Position numbers and translations under genes: made by a program. Of a DNA stretch of 64,000 nucleotides, positions 38,295 through 47,176 are shown piece after piece; the stretch's first letter is position 1, and every line of letters begins with the position of its first letter. Source of the DNA: Sporomusaceae bacterium (lineage in GTDB: Bacteria; Bacillota; Negativicutes; Sporomusales; UBA7701); assembly GCA_031460455.1 (NCBI GenBank), contig JAVKTQ010000001.1, positions 620,001 to 684,000 on the forward strand, in the 5' to 3' direction. The notes under the pieces are model-generated. The model ran no database searches and was not told the DNA's origin. It saw only the letters and a program-made list of their open reading frames with translations.

Positions 38295-39266
38295 TTACAT
38301 TCCTCCCTGGCTTGCTACGAGTGTTATCAGTCCCAGTGCGGCGAAGACGGCGCCCGCCAGCCAGAAGACGGCGACGACTTTGGTTTCGGACCAGCCGCCG
38401 AGTTCGAAGTGGTGGTGGATGGGGCTCATGCGGAAGACGCGTTTGCCGGTGGATTTGAAGGAGATGACCTGGATGATGACGGATAGGGCTTCGATGACGA
38501 AGACGCCGCCGACGATGACAAGCAGGAGCTCGGTTTTGGTGAGGACGGCGACGGCGGCCAGCGCCCCGCCGAGGGCGAGCGACCCGGTGTCGCCCATGAA
38601 GACTTTGGCGGGGTGGGCGTTGTAGCGGAGGAAGCCGAGGGCGGCGCCGGCGAGGGCCAGGCAGAAGACGGCCAGGGGCTCTTTGCCGAAGGCGAGGGCG
38701 ATGACGGCGTAGGCGGCGGCGGCGATGGTGGTGGTGCCGGCGGCGAGGCCGTCGAGGCCGTCGGTGAGGTTGACGGCGTTGGTGGTGCCGATGAGGACAA
38801 GGAAGATAAGGATGTAGTAGAGCGGGCCGAAGTCGACATTGGCGCCGAGGAAGGGTATCCACAGGTCGGTGCCGCGGCCGAAGTAGGTGGTGGCAATATA
38901 GGCGAGGGCGACGGCCATGATGATCTGGCCGAGGATTTTCTCGCGGGCTTTGAGGCCGAGGTTGCGTTTGAGGACGACTTTGATATAGTCGTCGAGGAAG
39001 CCGATGAGGCCGTGGCCGAGGGTGACGAAGAGGGCCAGCCATACTTCGGCGCTTTTGCCGGCGAAGATTATGGCCGGGACGGTGAGGGCGACGAGGATAA
39101 GGATGCCGCCCATGGTGGGGGTGCCGGCTTTGGCCAGGTGGCGTTGGGGGCCTTCTTCGCGGATGCTCTGGCCGAATTTGAGGCGGCGCAGGGCGGGGAT
39201 GACGACCGGCCCCAGGGCCAAGGCGATGAGGAAGGCGACCGCCGCGGGGTAGAGTAACTGTTGCAT
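38295..39266 (-). CDS. mraY: Phospho-N-acetylmuramoyl-pentapeptide transferase
   Basis: Membrane enzyme making lipid I, 323 aa with about ten helices. The aspartate-rich catalytic segments GFLDDYIK and [13 protein letters not shown], plus [12 protein letters not shown] and the histidine loop [10 protein letters not shown], are intact. The ATG at 39266 has GGAGG 9-10 nt upstream. Repeat copy 9 lies between it and murF. Confidence 0.96.
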   Translation of the reverse strand: MQQLLYPAAVAFLIALALGPVVIPALRRLKFGQSIREEGPQRHLAKAGTPTMGGILILVALTVPAIIFAGKSAEVWLALFVTLGHGLIGFLDDYIKVVLKRNLGLKAREKILGQIIMAVALAYIATTYFGRGTDLWIPFLGANVDFGPLYYILIFLVLIGTTNAVNLTDGLDGLAAGTTTIAAAAYAVIALAFGKEPLAVFCLALAGAALGFLRYNAHPAKVFMGDTGSLALGGALAAVAVLTKTELLLVIVGGVFVIEALSVIIQVISFKSTGKRVFRMSPIHHHFELGGWSETKVVAVFWLAGAVFAALGLITLVASQGGM

Positions 39267-39322
39267 TGAAACGAAACCTCCAGTGAACTATGACGCGTTC
39301 TTCGTGATCTTCCGAATTGTGC

Positions 39323-39504
39323 GATGCTGTCTAGTAAGCTCCAGCTGCAAGGCGCACCGGAGGCTGACACCACCGTGTCCTCCGCGACAACGTTTAGAAG
39401 CATTGTTTGCACAGGACCTATTTAACAGCATCGCGCGTACACGAACGTACGCTGAGGATGGCAGCCGAGGAGCAACGCCGCAGCTGGACTTAATAGACAG
39501 CATC
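39323..39504. repeat. Palindromic intergenic repeat, copy 9 (expanded centre, private arms)
   Basis: The 182-bp element has arms unlike most copies, GATGCTGTCTA and TAGACAGCATC (11-nt exact complements), then AAGCTCCAGCTGC and GCAGCTGGACTT. About 60 bp is inserted near the middle (roughly 39371-39433), which itself includes another ACAGCATC. The rest of the centre is the common type, GCGTACACGAACGTACGC. It starts 5 nt after the murF stop. Confidence 0.9.
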
Positions 39505-39509
39505 CCCTG

Positions 39510-40871
39510 TTATTTAAATACGGCCAGCATTTTTTCCATCTTCATGCCGCGGGAGCCCTTTACTAGAACAGTATCCCCCGACCGGAGGAGCTTGCGGAGG
39601 GCTTCGGCGGCTTCGTCGTGACCGGCGCAGGCGACGGCGACCTTGACGCCGCCTTCAAGGGCGGATGCGGCGATGTTGCGGGCCGCCTCGCCGACGGTGA
39701 CGACGACTTGGACGCCGCTGTCGGCGAGCAGCTCGCCGACCCGGCTGTGGGCGGCGGCGGCGAGTTCGCCGAGCTCAAGCATGTCGCCGAGGACGGCGAC
39801 TTTGCGGCCTCTGGCGACCATGCCGAGGGTGTCGATGGCGGCCTGCATGGAGAGGGGGCTGGCGTTATAGGCGTCGTTTATGACGGTGTAGGGGCCGAGA
39901 TTTTCGATGGCGAGGCGCATGGCGCTGGCCTGGAAGGTGGCGAGGCCGGCGTTGATTTCGCCGGGGCCGAGGCCGAGTTCGAGACCGACGGTGATGGCGG
40001 CGAGGGCGTTGTAGATGTTGTGTTTGCCGACGGCCGGCACGCTGACGGGGAAACGGCCGCCGGGGTGGACGCAGTCGAAGGCGGTGTCGCGTTCGCCGGA
40101 GGCGATGTTTTCGGCCCGCACGTCGGCGTCGGGGCCGAGGCCGTAGAGTACGACGCGGGCCGCGGTTTTGGCGCGCATGGCTTTGACGATGGGGATGTCG
40201 GCGTTGAGGATGACGAGACCGTCGGCGGCGATGGCTTCGACGAGTTCGCCTTTGGCGGCGGCGATGTTTTCGACGCTGCCGAGCACTTCGACGTGGGTTT
40301 CGCCGACATTGGTGATGACGGCGACGGTGGGGGCGGCGATGGCGGCCAGGCGGCTGATTTCGCCGCGGGCCCGCATGCCCATTTCGACGACGGCGGCCTG
40401 GTGGTCGGCGGTGAGGCCGAGGAGGGTTTGGGGGAGGCCGATGTCGTTGTTGTAGTTGGCCTGGGTTTTGAGGACGCGCAGGCGGCCGGAGAGGACGGCG
40501 GCGGTCATGTCTTTGGTGGTGGTCTTGCCGTTTGAGCCGGTGATGCCGATCACCGGGAGGGTGAAGCGGCGGCGGTGGTAACGGGCGATGTCCTGGAGAG
40601 CGGCGAGGGTGTCGGCTACGAGGATGGCGGTGGTCTTTTCGGGGACATAAGCTTCGCGGCTGGAGACGACGACGCCGGCGGCGCCGTTATCGACCGCCCT
40701 GAGGAGGAAGTCGTGGCCGTCGAAGTTTTCGCCCTTGAGGGCGACGAAGAGGTTGCCGCGTTTGATTGTGCGGGTGTCGGTGGATACGCCGTTGAAGGCT
40801 GAGCGGTGGGCCGCGCCGGCCAGGGAGCCGCCGGTGGCTTCGAGGACTTGGCTGACGGTGAATTCGGCCAT
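39510..40871 (-). CDS. murF: UDP-N-acetylmuramoyl-tripeptide--D-alanyl-D-alanine ligase
   Basis: Adds D-Ala-D-Ala from Ddl to the UDP-muramyl tripeptide. 453 aa with GITGSNGKTTTKDM, VVEMGMRARGEIS, VINDAYNASPLSM and a C-terminal VLVKGSRGMKMEKM, all MurF hallmarks. The ATG overlaps the murE stop by one base (TGATG), with AAGGAG 8 nt upstream. Confidence 0.95.
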   Translation of the reverse strand: MAEFTVSQVLEATGGSLAGAAHRSAFNGVSTDTRTIKRGNLFVALKGENFDGHDFLLRAVDNGAAGVVVSSREAYVPEKTTAILVADTLAALQDIARYHRRRFTLPVIGITGSNGKTTTKDMTAAVLSGRLRVLKTQANYNNDIGLPQTLLGLTADHQAAVVEMGMRARGEISRLAAIAAPTVAVITNVGETHVEVLGSVENIAAAKGELVEAIAADGLVILNADIPIVKAMRAKTAARVVLYGLGPDADVRAENIASGERDTAFDCVHPGGRFPVSVPAVGKHNIYNALAAITVGLELGLGPGEINAGLATFQASAMRLAIENLGPYTVINDAYNASPLSMQAAIDTLGMVARGRKVAVLGDMLELGELAAAAHSRVGELLADSGVQVVVTVGEAARNIAASALEGGVKVAVACAGHDEAAEALRKLLRSGDTVLVKGSRGMKMEKMLAVFK

Positions 40872-42358
40872 CAGTTCATCTCCTTGATGATCTCGCGGGC
40901 CACGGCCCGATCGTCGAAATCGATGGTTTTGTCTTTGAGGACCTGGTAGGTTTCGTGGCCTTTGCCGGCGATGACGACGACGTCGTCGCTCTGGGCGAGG
41001 CGCAGGGCGCGGGCGATGGCGGTACGGCGGTCGGCGATTATTTCGTAGCCTTTGGCGGCGGTCTGTTTTTCTTTGAGGCCGACTTCGATTTCGGCGAGGA
41101 TGGCGGCGGGGTCTTCGCTGCGGGGGTTGTCGGAGGTGGCGATGACGATGTCGCCGTAGTCCATGGCCAGCCGCCCCATGATGGGCCGCTTTGTGCGGTC
41201 GCGGTCGCCGCCGCAGCCGAAGACGACGATGATGCGGCGGGTGGCGAACTGGCGGGCGGTGCGGAGGATGTTTTCAAGGCCGTCGGGGGTGTGGGCGTAG
41301 TCGACGATTACGGTGTAGGGTTGGCCGGCGTCGACAAGCTCGAAGCGTCCGGGGACGCTGGTGAATTGTTCGAGGGTCTGTTTGATGACGGCCGGGCCGA
41401 TGCCTTCAATGAGGGCGGCGCCGACGGCGGCGAGGACGTTGTAGACGTTGAAGACGCCGGTTATTTTGAGATTGAGCGGCAGTTCGCCGAAGGGCCCCTT
41501 GACGGTGAAGGAGGCGCCGCGGGCCCGGACGCTGATATCAGTGGCGCTGAGGTCGGCGGGCTTTTCGACGCCGTAGGTGAGCTGACGGCAGCCGCAGGCG
41601 GCGAGCATGGCGGGAGCGGCCGGGTCGTCGGTGTTGACGACGGCGGCTTTATTGGTTTTCGTCGCGCCGGGGGCCGAGATTAGGCTGAAGAGCTCGGCTT
41701 TGGCGGCGATGTAGTTTTCGAAGGTGTGGTGGAAGTCGAGGTGGTCGCGGGTGATGTTGGTGTAGACGCCGACGTCGAATTCGCAGCCGGCGATGCGGCC
41801 AAGGGCGATGGCGTGGGAGGAGACTTCCATGATGGCGTGGGTGACGCCGGCGGCGACCATGTCGGCGAATAGGGCTTGGAGGTCGATGACGTCGGGGGTG
41901 GTGTTTTTGACGGGGAAGGTTTTGTCGCCGATGATGGTGTGGATGGTGCCGATGAGGCCGACGCGGTGGCCGGCGGCAAGCAGGAGGGCGCGGATAAGAT
42001 GGGTGGTGGTGGTTTTGCCGTTTGTGCCGGTGACGCCGATGAGGCGGAGCTTGCGGCTGGGATAGTCGTAAAAGCACGGGGTGATTGCAAGCATGGCGGC
42101 GCGGGTGTCGGGGACCCTGAGAACGGCGACGCCGCTCTCCACGGGGACGTCCCTGTCGATGAGGACGGCGGCCGCGCCCTGGCGGCAGGCGGCGGCGACG
42201 AAGTCGTGACCGTCGGCTTTGCTGCCGGCGAGGGCGACGAATAGCGCGCCGGGCCTGACGGCCCGCGAGTCGTAGGCGATGGAGGTGATCTCCCGGCCGG
42301 CGTCGCCGGTGATCTGTACTTTTTTGAGTTGTGCTGCAAGCTGCTGGATGGTTTTCAT
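40871..42358 (-). CDS. murE: UDP-N-acetylmuramoyl-L-alanyl-D-glutamate--2,6-diaminopimelate ligase
   Basis: 495 aa Mur ligase adding the third residue. The ATP loop is GVTGTNGKTTTTHL. The specificity motif TSDNPRSEDP contains DNPR, which marks meso-diaminopimelate-adding enzymes rather than lysine-adding ones, so the wall should be of the mDAP type. The ATG has GGAGG 5 nt upstream. It follows the PBP gene after repeat copy 10. Confidence 0.95.
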   Translation of the reverse strand: MKTIQQLAAQLKKVQITGDAGREITSIAYDSRAVRPGALFVALAGSKADGHDFVAAACRQGAAAVLIDRDVPVESGVAVLRVPDTRAAMLAITPCFYDYPSRKLRLIGVTGTNGKTTTTHLIRALLLAAGHRVGLIGTIHTIIGDKTFPVKNTTPDVIDLQALFADMVAAGVTHAIMEVSSHAIALGRIAGCEFDVGVYTNITRDHLDFHHTFENYIAAKAELFSLISAPGATKTNKAAVVNTDDPAAPAMLAACGCRQLTYGVEKPADLSATDISVRARGASFTVKGPFGELPLNLKITGVFNVYNVLAAVGAALIEGIGPAVIKQTLEQFTSVPGRFELVDAGQPYTVIVDYAHTPDGLENILRTARQFATRRIIVVFGCGGDRDRTKRPIMGRLAMDYGDIVIATSDNPRSEDPAAILAEIEVGLKEKQTAAKGYEIIADRRTAIARALRLAQSDDVVVIAGKGHETYQVLKDKTIDFDDRAVAREIIKEMN

Positions 42359-42388
42359 GGTAGCCTCCGAAATCTGTCGTTCTCTTGC

Positions 42389-42568
42389 GCAGGCCGTTCA
42401 GGGCCTCGCAGGCAAGGCGGCTCCGACTGGCGCGCCGCGACGGCCCTGGATGGGCCTAGTGCCGGGCGCGCCATGGATGGCGCCAGCGCCCGGCCGCCGC
42501 GTACTCGGAACGTACGCAAGCAAGCGCCAGGCGGAACAACGCAGCCTGCGGGGTCATCAACGGCCTGC
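42389..42568. repeat. Palindromic intergenic repeat, copy 10 (expanded centre)
   Basis: GCAGGCCGTT and AACGGCCTGC ends, with arms CCTCGCAGGC and GCCTGCGGGG replacing the usual CCCCAGATGC/GCAGATGGGG pair, so both sides changed in step. The 180-bp length is due to an extra GC-rich segment of about 60 bp with its own GGGCGCGCCATGGATGGCGCC-like inverted parts. It starts 5 nt after the PBP stop. Confidence 0.9.
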
Positions 42569-42573
42569 CCCTG

Positions 42574-44712
42574 TTAAGGAGCTAAAGGCTTTATATTAGT
42601 ATTACCTGAATTTCCAAAATTAGCCGGTTGTGCTTGGAAGTGCACGCTCACCTTGCTGCCGGCCGGGACTTTGCCGCCGGGCGGCGGGTCCTGCCGGTCG
42701 GCGGGGCCGCTCCCTCCTTCCGGGCCGATGAGGAGGCCGAGTTCGGCGAGCAGGACGGTAGCTTCGCGGGGGGCGAGGCCGGTAAGGTCGGGGATGGTAA
42801 TTTCGCCGCCGTAGCGGGGGGTCTGGGTGTAAAGGAGGACGTTGGCGCCGGCGGGTACGCGGCTGGCGGGTTTAGGGACCTGGTCGGCGACCCGCTCCCC
42901 TGCTTCCTCGACTCGGGCGGTCAGGCCGGCGGCCTTTAGTTCGCGGACGGCGTCGGCGACCGGGAGGTTGATGACGGCGGGCACGGTGAGATGGGTTTCC
43001 TGGTCGTGCTTGCCGGCCGGCCCGCCTTGGGGGGCGATCTGGAGGTACTGGAGAATGTCGCGCATGACGGCGCCGAAGACGGGGGCGGCGATGAGGCCGC
43101 CGTAGTAAGGGCCGACAGGTTCGTCGATGATGACGAGGAGGGCGATGCGGGGGCTGTCGGCGGGGGCGAAACCTACGAAGGAGGCGACGTAGCGCCCCTG
43201 GGCGTAGCCCCTCTCCCCCACTTTCTGGGCGGTGCCGGTTTTGCCGGCTATGCGGAAGCCTTCGATGAAAGCATTTCTGCCTGTTCCTTCTTCAACAACT
43301 TTTTCCAAAATTCCTTTGACGGTGTGGGCGGTTTTGACATCTAGCACCCTGGCGACCGGGTCGGGGGCGAAGGCGCGGGTGACGCGGCCGTCTTTGTCGC
43401 GCACTTCCCTGACGATCTGGGGCCTGAGGAGTTGGCCGTCGTTGGCGATGGCGGCGGCGGCGGTGATGAGCTGGATGGGGGTGACGGCGATGCTTTGGCC
43501 GATGGCCATGGTGGCGATGTTGATGGGTTTGACTTTGGCGTGGTCGACCATGAGGCCGCGCGCTTCGCCGGGGAGGTCGACGCCGGTGGGTTTGTTGAAG
43601 CCGAAGGCGGCGATGTGGCGGTAGAAGGCGTCGGCGCCGAGCCGCAGGCCGACGTTGACGAAGCCGACGTTGCAGGAGTTTTTGACGACTTCGACAAAGC
43701 TCTGGCTGCCGTGACCGCCGTGACGCCAGCAGTGGATGTGGCGGCCCTGGACCTCGACGGAGCCGGGGTCGAAGAAGCGGTCTTCGGGGCGGACGACGTT
43801 TTCGCCAAGGGCGGCGGCGGTGGTGATTATTTTGAAGGTGGAGCCGGGTTCGTAGGCGTTGGAGACGGCGCTGTTGCGCCAGAGCTTGGGGCTGAAGGCG
43901 GCGAAGTCGTTGGGGTCGTAGTCGGGTTTGTTGGCGAGGGCGAGGATTTCGCCGCTGGCGGGAGCGATGGCTATTATGCTGACCCGCTGGGCCTGGGTGT
44001 CGCGCAGGACTTTCTCGAGTTCGCGTTCGACGATTTGCTGGATGACGGTGTCGATGGTGAGGTGGATGTCCTGGCCGGGGACGGGCGGTATGTAGCGGTG
44101 GGTGGCCTGGGGTATCTCGTGGCCGCGGGCGTCGTATTCGACGACGACGGCGCCGGGGCGGCCGCGCAGGTAGCTGTCGAAGGTGAGTTCGACGCCGTCA
44201 AGGCCCTGGCTGTCGATGCCTGTGAAGCCGAGGATATGGGAGGCGAGGCGGCCTTGCGGGTAGTGACGGCGGTTTTCCTGGGTGAGGCCGATGCCGGGAA
44301 GGCCGAGCTTGCGTACTTCGAGGGCGGCGGCGGGATCGATTTTGCGTTTGATCCACAGGAAGGACTGGCGCTGTTTGAGTTTGGCGGCCAGTTTTTCCCG
44401 GTCCAATGTCAAAAGAGCAGCCAATCTGGCTGCTGTTTCCTCAGGGTTCCGTATTTCGGCGGGTATGGCGTATACCGACTCGCTGCTGACGCTGACAGCC
44501 AGTTCGCGGCCGTGGCGGTCGTAGATGACGCCGCGCCTCGCTTCGACGGGTATTTCCCTTACCCGCTGGTCGGTGGCGCTTTCCGCTAGCCATGGGCTCC
44601 GGTAGGATTGCAGGTAGACGAGGCGGCCGACGAGGCCGACCATGACGAGAGCGACAAACAGAAAGAGCACCGCTGCCCGTTTGCGGATGGTGACGTGCGA
44701 TGCAGATACCAC
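42574..44712 (-). CDS. Class B penicillin-binding protein with two PASTA domains (FtsI/SpoVD-like)
   Basis: 712 aa transpeptidase anchored by one N-terminal helix (AAVLFLFVALVMVGLVG). A PBP dimerisation domain precedes the transpeptidase domain with GSTFKIIT (active serine), KNSCN and AGKTGTAQ. Two PASTA domains end the protein (about 580-640 and 645-700). The GTG at 44712 has GGAGGAA 6 nt upstream. In Bacillus, both pbpB and spoVD lie here; a single gene here means it may serve vegetative division, sporulation or both. I leave the symbol open. Confidence 0.93.
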   Translation of the reverse strand: MVSASHVTIRKRAAVLFLFVALVMVGLVGRLVYLQSYRSPWLAESATDQRVREIPVEARRGVIYDRHGRELAVSVSSESVYAIPAEIRNPEETAARLAALLTLDREKLAAKLKQRQSFLWIKRKIDPAAALEVRKLGLPGIGLTQENRRHYPQGRLASHILGFTGIDSQGLDGVELTFDSYLRGRPGAVVVEYDARGHEIPQATHRYIPPVPGQDIHLTIDTVIQQIVERELEKVLRDTQAQRVSIIAIAPASGEILALANKPDYDPNDFAAFSPKLWRNSAVSNAYEPGSTFKIITTAAALGENVVRPEDRFFDPGSVEVQGRHIHCWRHGGHGSQSFVEVVKNSCNVGFVNVGLRLGADAFYRHIAAFGFNKPTGVDLPGEARGLMVDHAKVKPINIATMAIGQSIAVTPIQLITAAAAIANDGQLLRPQIVREVRDKDGRVTRAFAPDPVARVLDVKTAHTVKGILEKVVEEGTGRNAFIEGFRIAGKTGTAQKVGERGYAQGRYVASFVGFAPADSPRIALLVIIDEPVGPYYGGLIAAPVFGAVMRDILQYLQIAPQGGPAGKHDQETHLTVPAVINLPVADAVRELKAAGLTARVEEAGERVADQVPKPASRVPAGANVLLYTQTPRYGGEITIPDLTGLAPREATVLLAELGLLIGPEGGSGPADRQDPPPGGKVPAGSKVSVHFQAQPANFGNSGNTNIKPLAP

Positions 44713-44737
44713 GCGCTTCCTCCCCCCATCGGTGAGT

Positions 44738-45181
44738 TTAGCGCCCTTTGCTCGCCTCCGCTTTGCTCATTGTGAGCATGCCGACCACTTTGCCGTTTTT
44801 CCCGCCGGCGACTGTGCCGGAGGAGGGCGGGGCGGCGGTCGCGTAGTAGGTGTTCTGCGGGGTGACCATGCCGAGTTGATTGGTGGCGATCTGCTGGATG
44901 CGCTGCGGCGATTTGAGCTTGGCGATCTCCAGGCGGAGAAGTTCGTTGTCCCGTTCCAGTTTGGCGGCTTGGGCTTTCATTTCGACAAGGCCGTAGCCGG
45001 AGTGCACCATCACGGAGCTGTGGACGGTGATGAGCATGGCGAGGGCGGCGGCGAGCAGGACGAGCTGCAGAAACTGCTTCCTGAGGCTCGGATACGGCCG
45101 CGGCTGTGCTACAACTACGGCGAGCGGGGCCCGTTCGGGTTCCGGCAGCTGCACCCACTCCTGTTTGCGATTCACTAACAT
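44738..45181 (-). CDS. ftsL: Cell division protein FtsL
   Basis: 147 aa bitopic protein: about 35 cytoplasmic residues, a membrane helix (FLQLVLLAAALAMLITVHS), a leucine-zipper-like coiled coil (LERDNELLRLEIAKLKSPQRI) cut short before ATNQLGMVTP, and a disordered Ala/Gly/Ser tail. That pattern and the position between rsmH and the PBP identify FtsL. The ATG has GGAGGG 8 nt upstream. Confidence 0.9.
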   Translation of the reverse strand: MLVNRKQEWVQLPEPERAPLAVVVAQPRPYPSLRKQFLQLVLLAAALAMLITVHSSVMVHSGYGLVEMKAQAAKLERDNELLRLEIAKLKSPQRIQQIATNQLGMVTPQNTYYATAAPPSSGTVAGGKNGKVVGMLTMSKAEASKGR

Positions 45182-45223
45182 AGTATTTGCCCTCCCTGGA
45201 GATTAGAACATTATCTTCCCTGG

Positions 45224-46156
45224 TTATACCTTTTCCGCCACCCTGAGTTTGGCGCTGCGGGACCGGGGGTTGGCCTCAAGCTCGGCCGGCGATGGGGGGA
45301 CCGGCTTGCCGAGGGCTCTGACTTTGGGGGTGTTGCCGCAGACGCACATGGGGAAATCCTTGGGACAGAGACAGCCTTTCGCCAGGTCCTGGATGGTCTG
45401 TTTGGCGATGCGGTCTTCGAGGGAGTGGAAGGTTATTACGCATAGCCGGCCACCGGGGACGAGCCGCTGAGCGGCTGTTTCGAGGGCGGCGCGGAGGATG
45501 CCGAGTTCGTCGTTGACGGCGATGCGGATGGCCTGAAAGGTCCGTTTGGCGGGGTGGGGCCCTTCGCGGCGGGCGGCCGCGGGGATGGCCTTTTTGATTG
45601 TTTCCGCAAGCTCGCCGGTGGTGCGGAGCGGACGGCGGGCGCGTTCGGCGACGATGGTGCGGGCGATCTTTTTCGCCCAGCGTTCTTCGCCGTAGTCGAA
45701 GATTATCTTGGTGAGACGGGCTTCGTCCCAGGTGTTGACGATTTCGTGGGCGGTGAGGACGCCCGCCGGGTTCATGCGCATGTCGAGCGGTCCGTCCTGC
45801 ATGTAGGAGAAGCCGCGTTCGGCGATGTCGAGCTGGTGGGAGGAGACGCCGAGGTCGAAGAGGATGCCGGTGACGGCGGGTACGCCGAGGTCGTCGAGGA
45901 CGTCGCCGAGGGAGGTGAAGTTGCTGTGGACGACGGTAACCCGGCAGGGCGCGTTCCGCAGCCGGGTCTGGGCGGCCTTGAGAGCCGCGGGGTCTTGGTC
46001 GATGCCGATGAACCAGGCCGATGGACTGAGGCGCCCGGCGACGGCTGCGGCATGCCCGCCGCCCCCGAGGGTGCAGTCCACGTAGATGCCGGCCGGGTCG
46101 GTGACCAGTGCGGCGACCGTTTCTGCGAGAAGAACGCTTGTGTGTTGAAAGTCCAT
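45224..46156 (-). CDS. rsmH: 16S rRNA (cytosine-1402-N4)-methyltransferase RsmH
   Basis: 310 aa SAM-dependent methyltransferase acting on the ribosomal P site. HTSVLLAE, DCTLGGGGHA (SAM-binding), FDLGVSSHQLD and RRTF-like KRTFQAIRIAVNDEL are conserved, as is ITFHSLEDRI. CLCP and CVCG are extra cysteines in the insertion region. The ATG has GGAGG 4-5 nt upstream. Second gene of the dcw cluster. Confidence 0.96.
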   Translation of the reverse strand: MDFQHTSVLLAETVAALVTDPAGIYVDCTLGGGGHAAAVAGRLSPSAWFIGIDQDPAALKAAQTRLRNAPCRVTVVHSNFTSLGDVLDDLGVPAVTGILFDLGVSSHQLDIAERGFSYMQDGPLDMRMNPAGVLTAHEIVNTWDEARLTKIIFDYGEERWAKKIARTIVAERARRPLRTTGELAETIKKAIPAAARREGPHPAKRTFQAIRIAVNDELGILRAALETAAQRLVPGGRLCVITFHSLEDRIAKQTIQDLAKGCLCPKDFPMCVCGNTPKVRALGKPVPPSPAELEANPRSRSAKLRVAEKV

Positions 46157-46168
46157 GTCAGCCTCCGG

Positions 46169-46600
46169 CTAGATGCCGAGGTCCACCAGGTTTTCGGCGA
46201 TGGTGGCGACATCGGGGCCAATCTTGGCGTTGTATTCGTCCCAAGCTTCTTTGCCCCAGATTTCGATGCGGGTCGACACGCCGATGACGACGACGTCTTT
46301 GTCGAGCTTGGCGTGTTCCCTGAGGTTGGCGGGCAGGAGCACTCGGCCCTGTTTGTCGGCTTCGAGCTCGGCCGCGCCGGCGAAGAAGAAGCGGACGAAG
46401 GCGCGGGCCTCGGGTTTGGCAAGCGGCAGTTGCTTGAGCTTGTTCTCTAGGATGGCCCACTCTTCGGGGCTGTATACGAACAGGCAGTTGTCGAGGCCTT
46501 TGGTGGCGATGAACTTCTCGCCAAGGTCCTCGCGGAACTTGGCCGGGAAAATGAGGCGCCCTTTGTTGTCGATGGTATGGAGATATTCCCCCATGAACAT
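46169..46600 (-). CDS. mraZ: Transcriptional regulator MraZ
   Basis: 143 aa double SpoVT/AbrB-like protein beginning [16 protein letters not shown], with the two DxKGR/DKQGR boxes (about residues 11-15 and 84-88). MraZ represses its own dcw operon. Three GTGG boxes spaced 10 bp lie about 30-55 nt upstream. First gene of the dcw cluster. Confidence 0.96.
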   Translation of the reverse strand: MFMGEYLHTIDNKGRLIFPAKFREDLGEKFIATKGLDNCLFVYSPEEWAILENKLKQLPLAKPEARAFVRFFFAGAAELEADKQGRVLLPANLREHAKLDKDVVVIGVSTRIEIWGKEAWDEYNAKIGPDVATIAENLVDLGI

Positions 46601-46627
46601 GGCCTCATCACCACCTCGGCGTTAGTT

Positions 46628-46656
46628 TCAACCACTTTACACCACAATCCACCACT
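46628..46656 (-). promoter_or_regulatory. MraZ operator: three GTGG boxes at 10-bp spacing
   Basis: On the minus strand GTGGTGGATT, GTGGTGTAAA and GTGGTTGAAA follow one another without a gap; GTGG begins at 46655, 46645 and 46635. Tandem G-rich boxes with 10-bp period upstream of mraZ are the known binding pattern of MraZ (TGGGN in E. coli, AAAGTG in Mycoplasma). A confident -35/-10 pair was not found here. Confidence 0.75.
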
Positions 46657-46682
46657 TTTATGTACTTTTTCTCGACAAATTG

Positions 46683-46716
46683 AAAAAATCCTTCATATTT
46701 TTGAAGGATTTTTTTG
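46683..46716. terminator. Bidirectional terminator upstream of mraZ
   Basis: AAAAAATCCTTC and GAAGGATTTTTT form a 12-bp stem around an AT-rich loop, with T-runs on either strand. In the minus direction it ends transcription from the peptidase gene at 47177-48010, insulating mraZ. Confidence 0.85.
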
Positions 46717-46995
46717 CTTTAATTATTTGTTTGGGTGCTTTGACTTTAACAAATAAGCATCAGGCACAAGATGTTGTGGTGGTCCGTCACAAAACCCCTA
46801 TATATGCAGGTCACCAGCCATTTTATGGAAGAAAAAAATTTTAAAATTTTTTTTGAAAATGCGCCGCGGAGGCAGGAAATACGAGGGGTTGAACGCTGTT
46901 TTCGGGGGTTGACAGGATTGTGGAGGGACACTTATCTGGCACAAGCGGTTGTGGCGGATGCTGCTTATGGGCGGCCGGGAGTGGCAGAAGCCGGA
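46717..46995. other. AT-rich non-coding stretch upstream of mraZ
   Basis: Much lower GC than its surroundings, with the run AAAAAAATTTTAAAATTTTTTTTG-like around 46830-46860. No supported gene on either strand. A plus-strand TTGACA at 46909 with TTATCT 17 nt on could be a weak promoter reading toward repeat copy 11, but no gene follows in that direction. Confidence 0.4.
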
Positions 46996-47171
46996 GGCCG
47001 TTCAGAAGTGCCCAGATGCAAGGCGGACCGGATAAGCAGGCACACAACGCTTTAGCGTTGATGTGATCGCTTATACCCGAAAGGGTGCGAGCGCGCCGCG
47101 CCGCGTACTCGGAATGTACGCAAGCAAGCGCTCTGAGGACCAACGCCGCAGATGGGTGCTGCTGGGCGGCC
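46996..47171. repeat. Palindromic intergenic repeat, copy 11 (expanded, degenerate right arm)
   Basis: GGCCG and CGGCC ends; the left arm TTCAGAAGTGCCCAGATGC is normal, but the right arm GCAGATGGGTGCTGCTGGGC has diverged. About 50 bp extra near 47036-47090 includes the small inverted repeat CAACGC-TTTA-GCGTTG. The centre is the second type (GCGTACTCGGAATGTACGC). It begins 5 nt after the peptidase stop. Confidence 0.88.
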
Positions 47172-47176
47172 GGGGA

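Noticed and set aside
42574-44712. Naming the PBP spoVD
   Set aside because: Position and PASTA domains fit both SpoVD and the vegetative PBP2b/FtsI, and only one such gene is present, so a sporulation-only role cannot be claimed.
46909-46937. Plus-strand promoter TTGACA-N17-TTATCT
   Set aside because: The -10 match is poor and no gene follows on the plus strand before 48174; mentioned only in the description of that gap.
46996-47171. Possible CRISPR array or ncRNA formed by the palindromic repeats
   Set aside because: Copies are scattered kilobases apart and lack regular spacers or cas genes. They are treated as dispersed repeats; an RNA role remains open.
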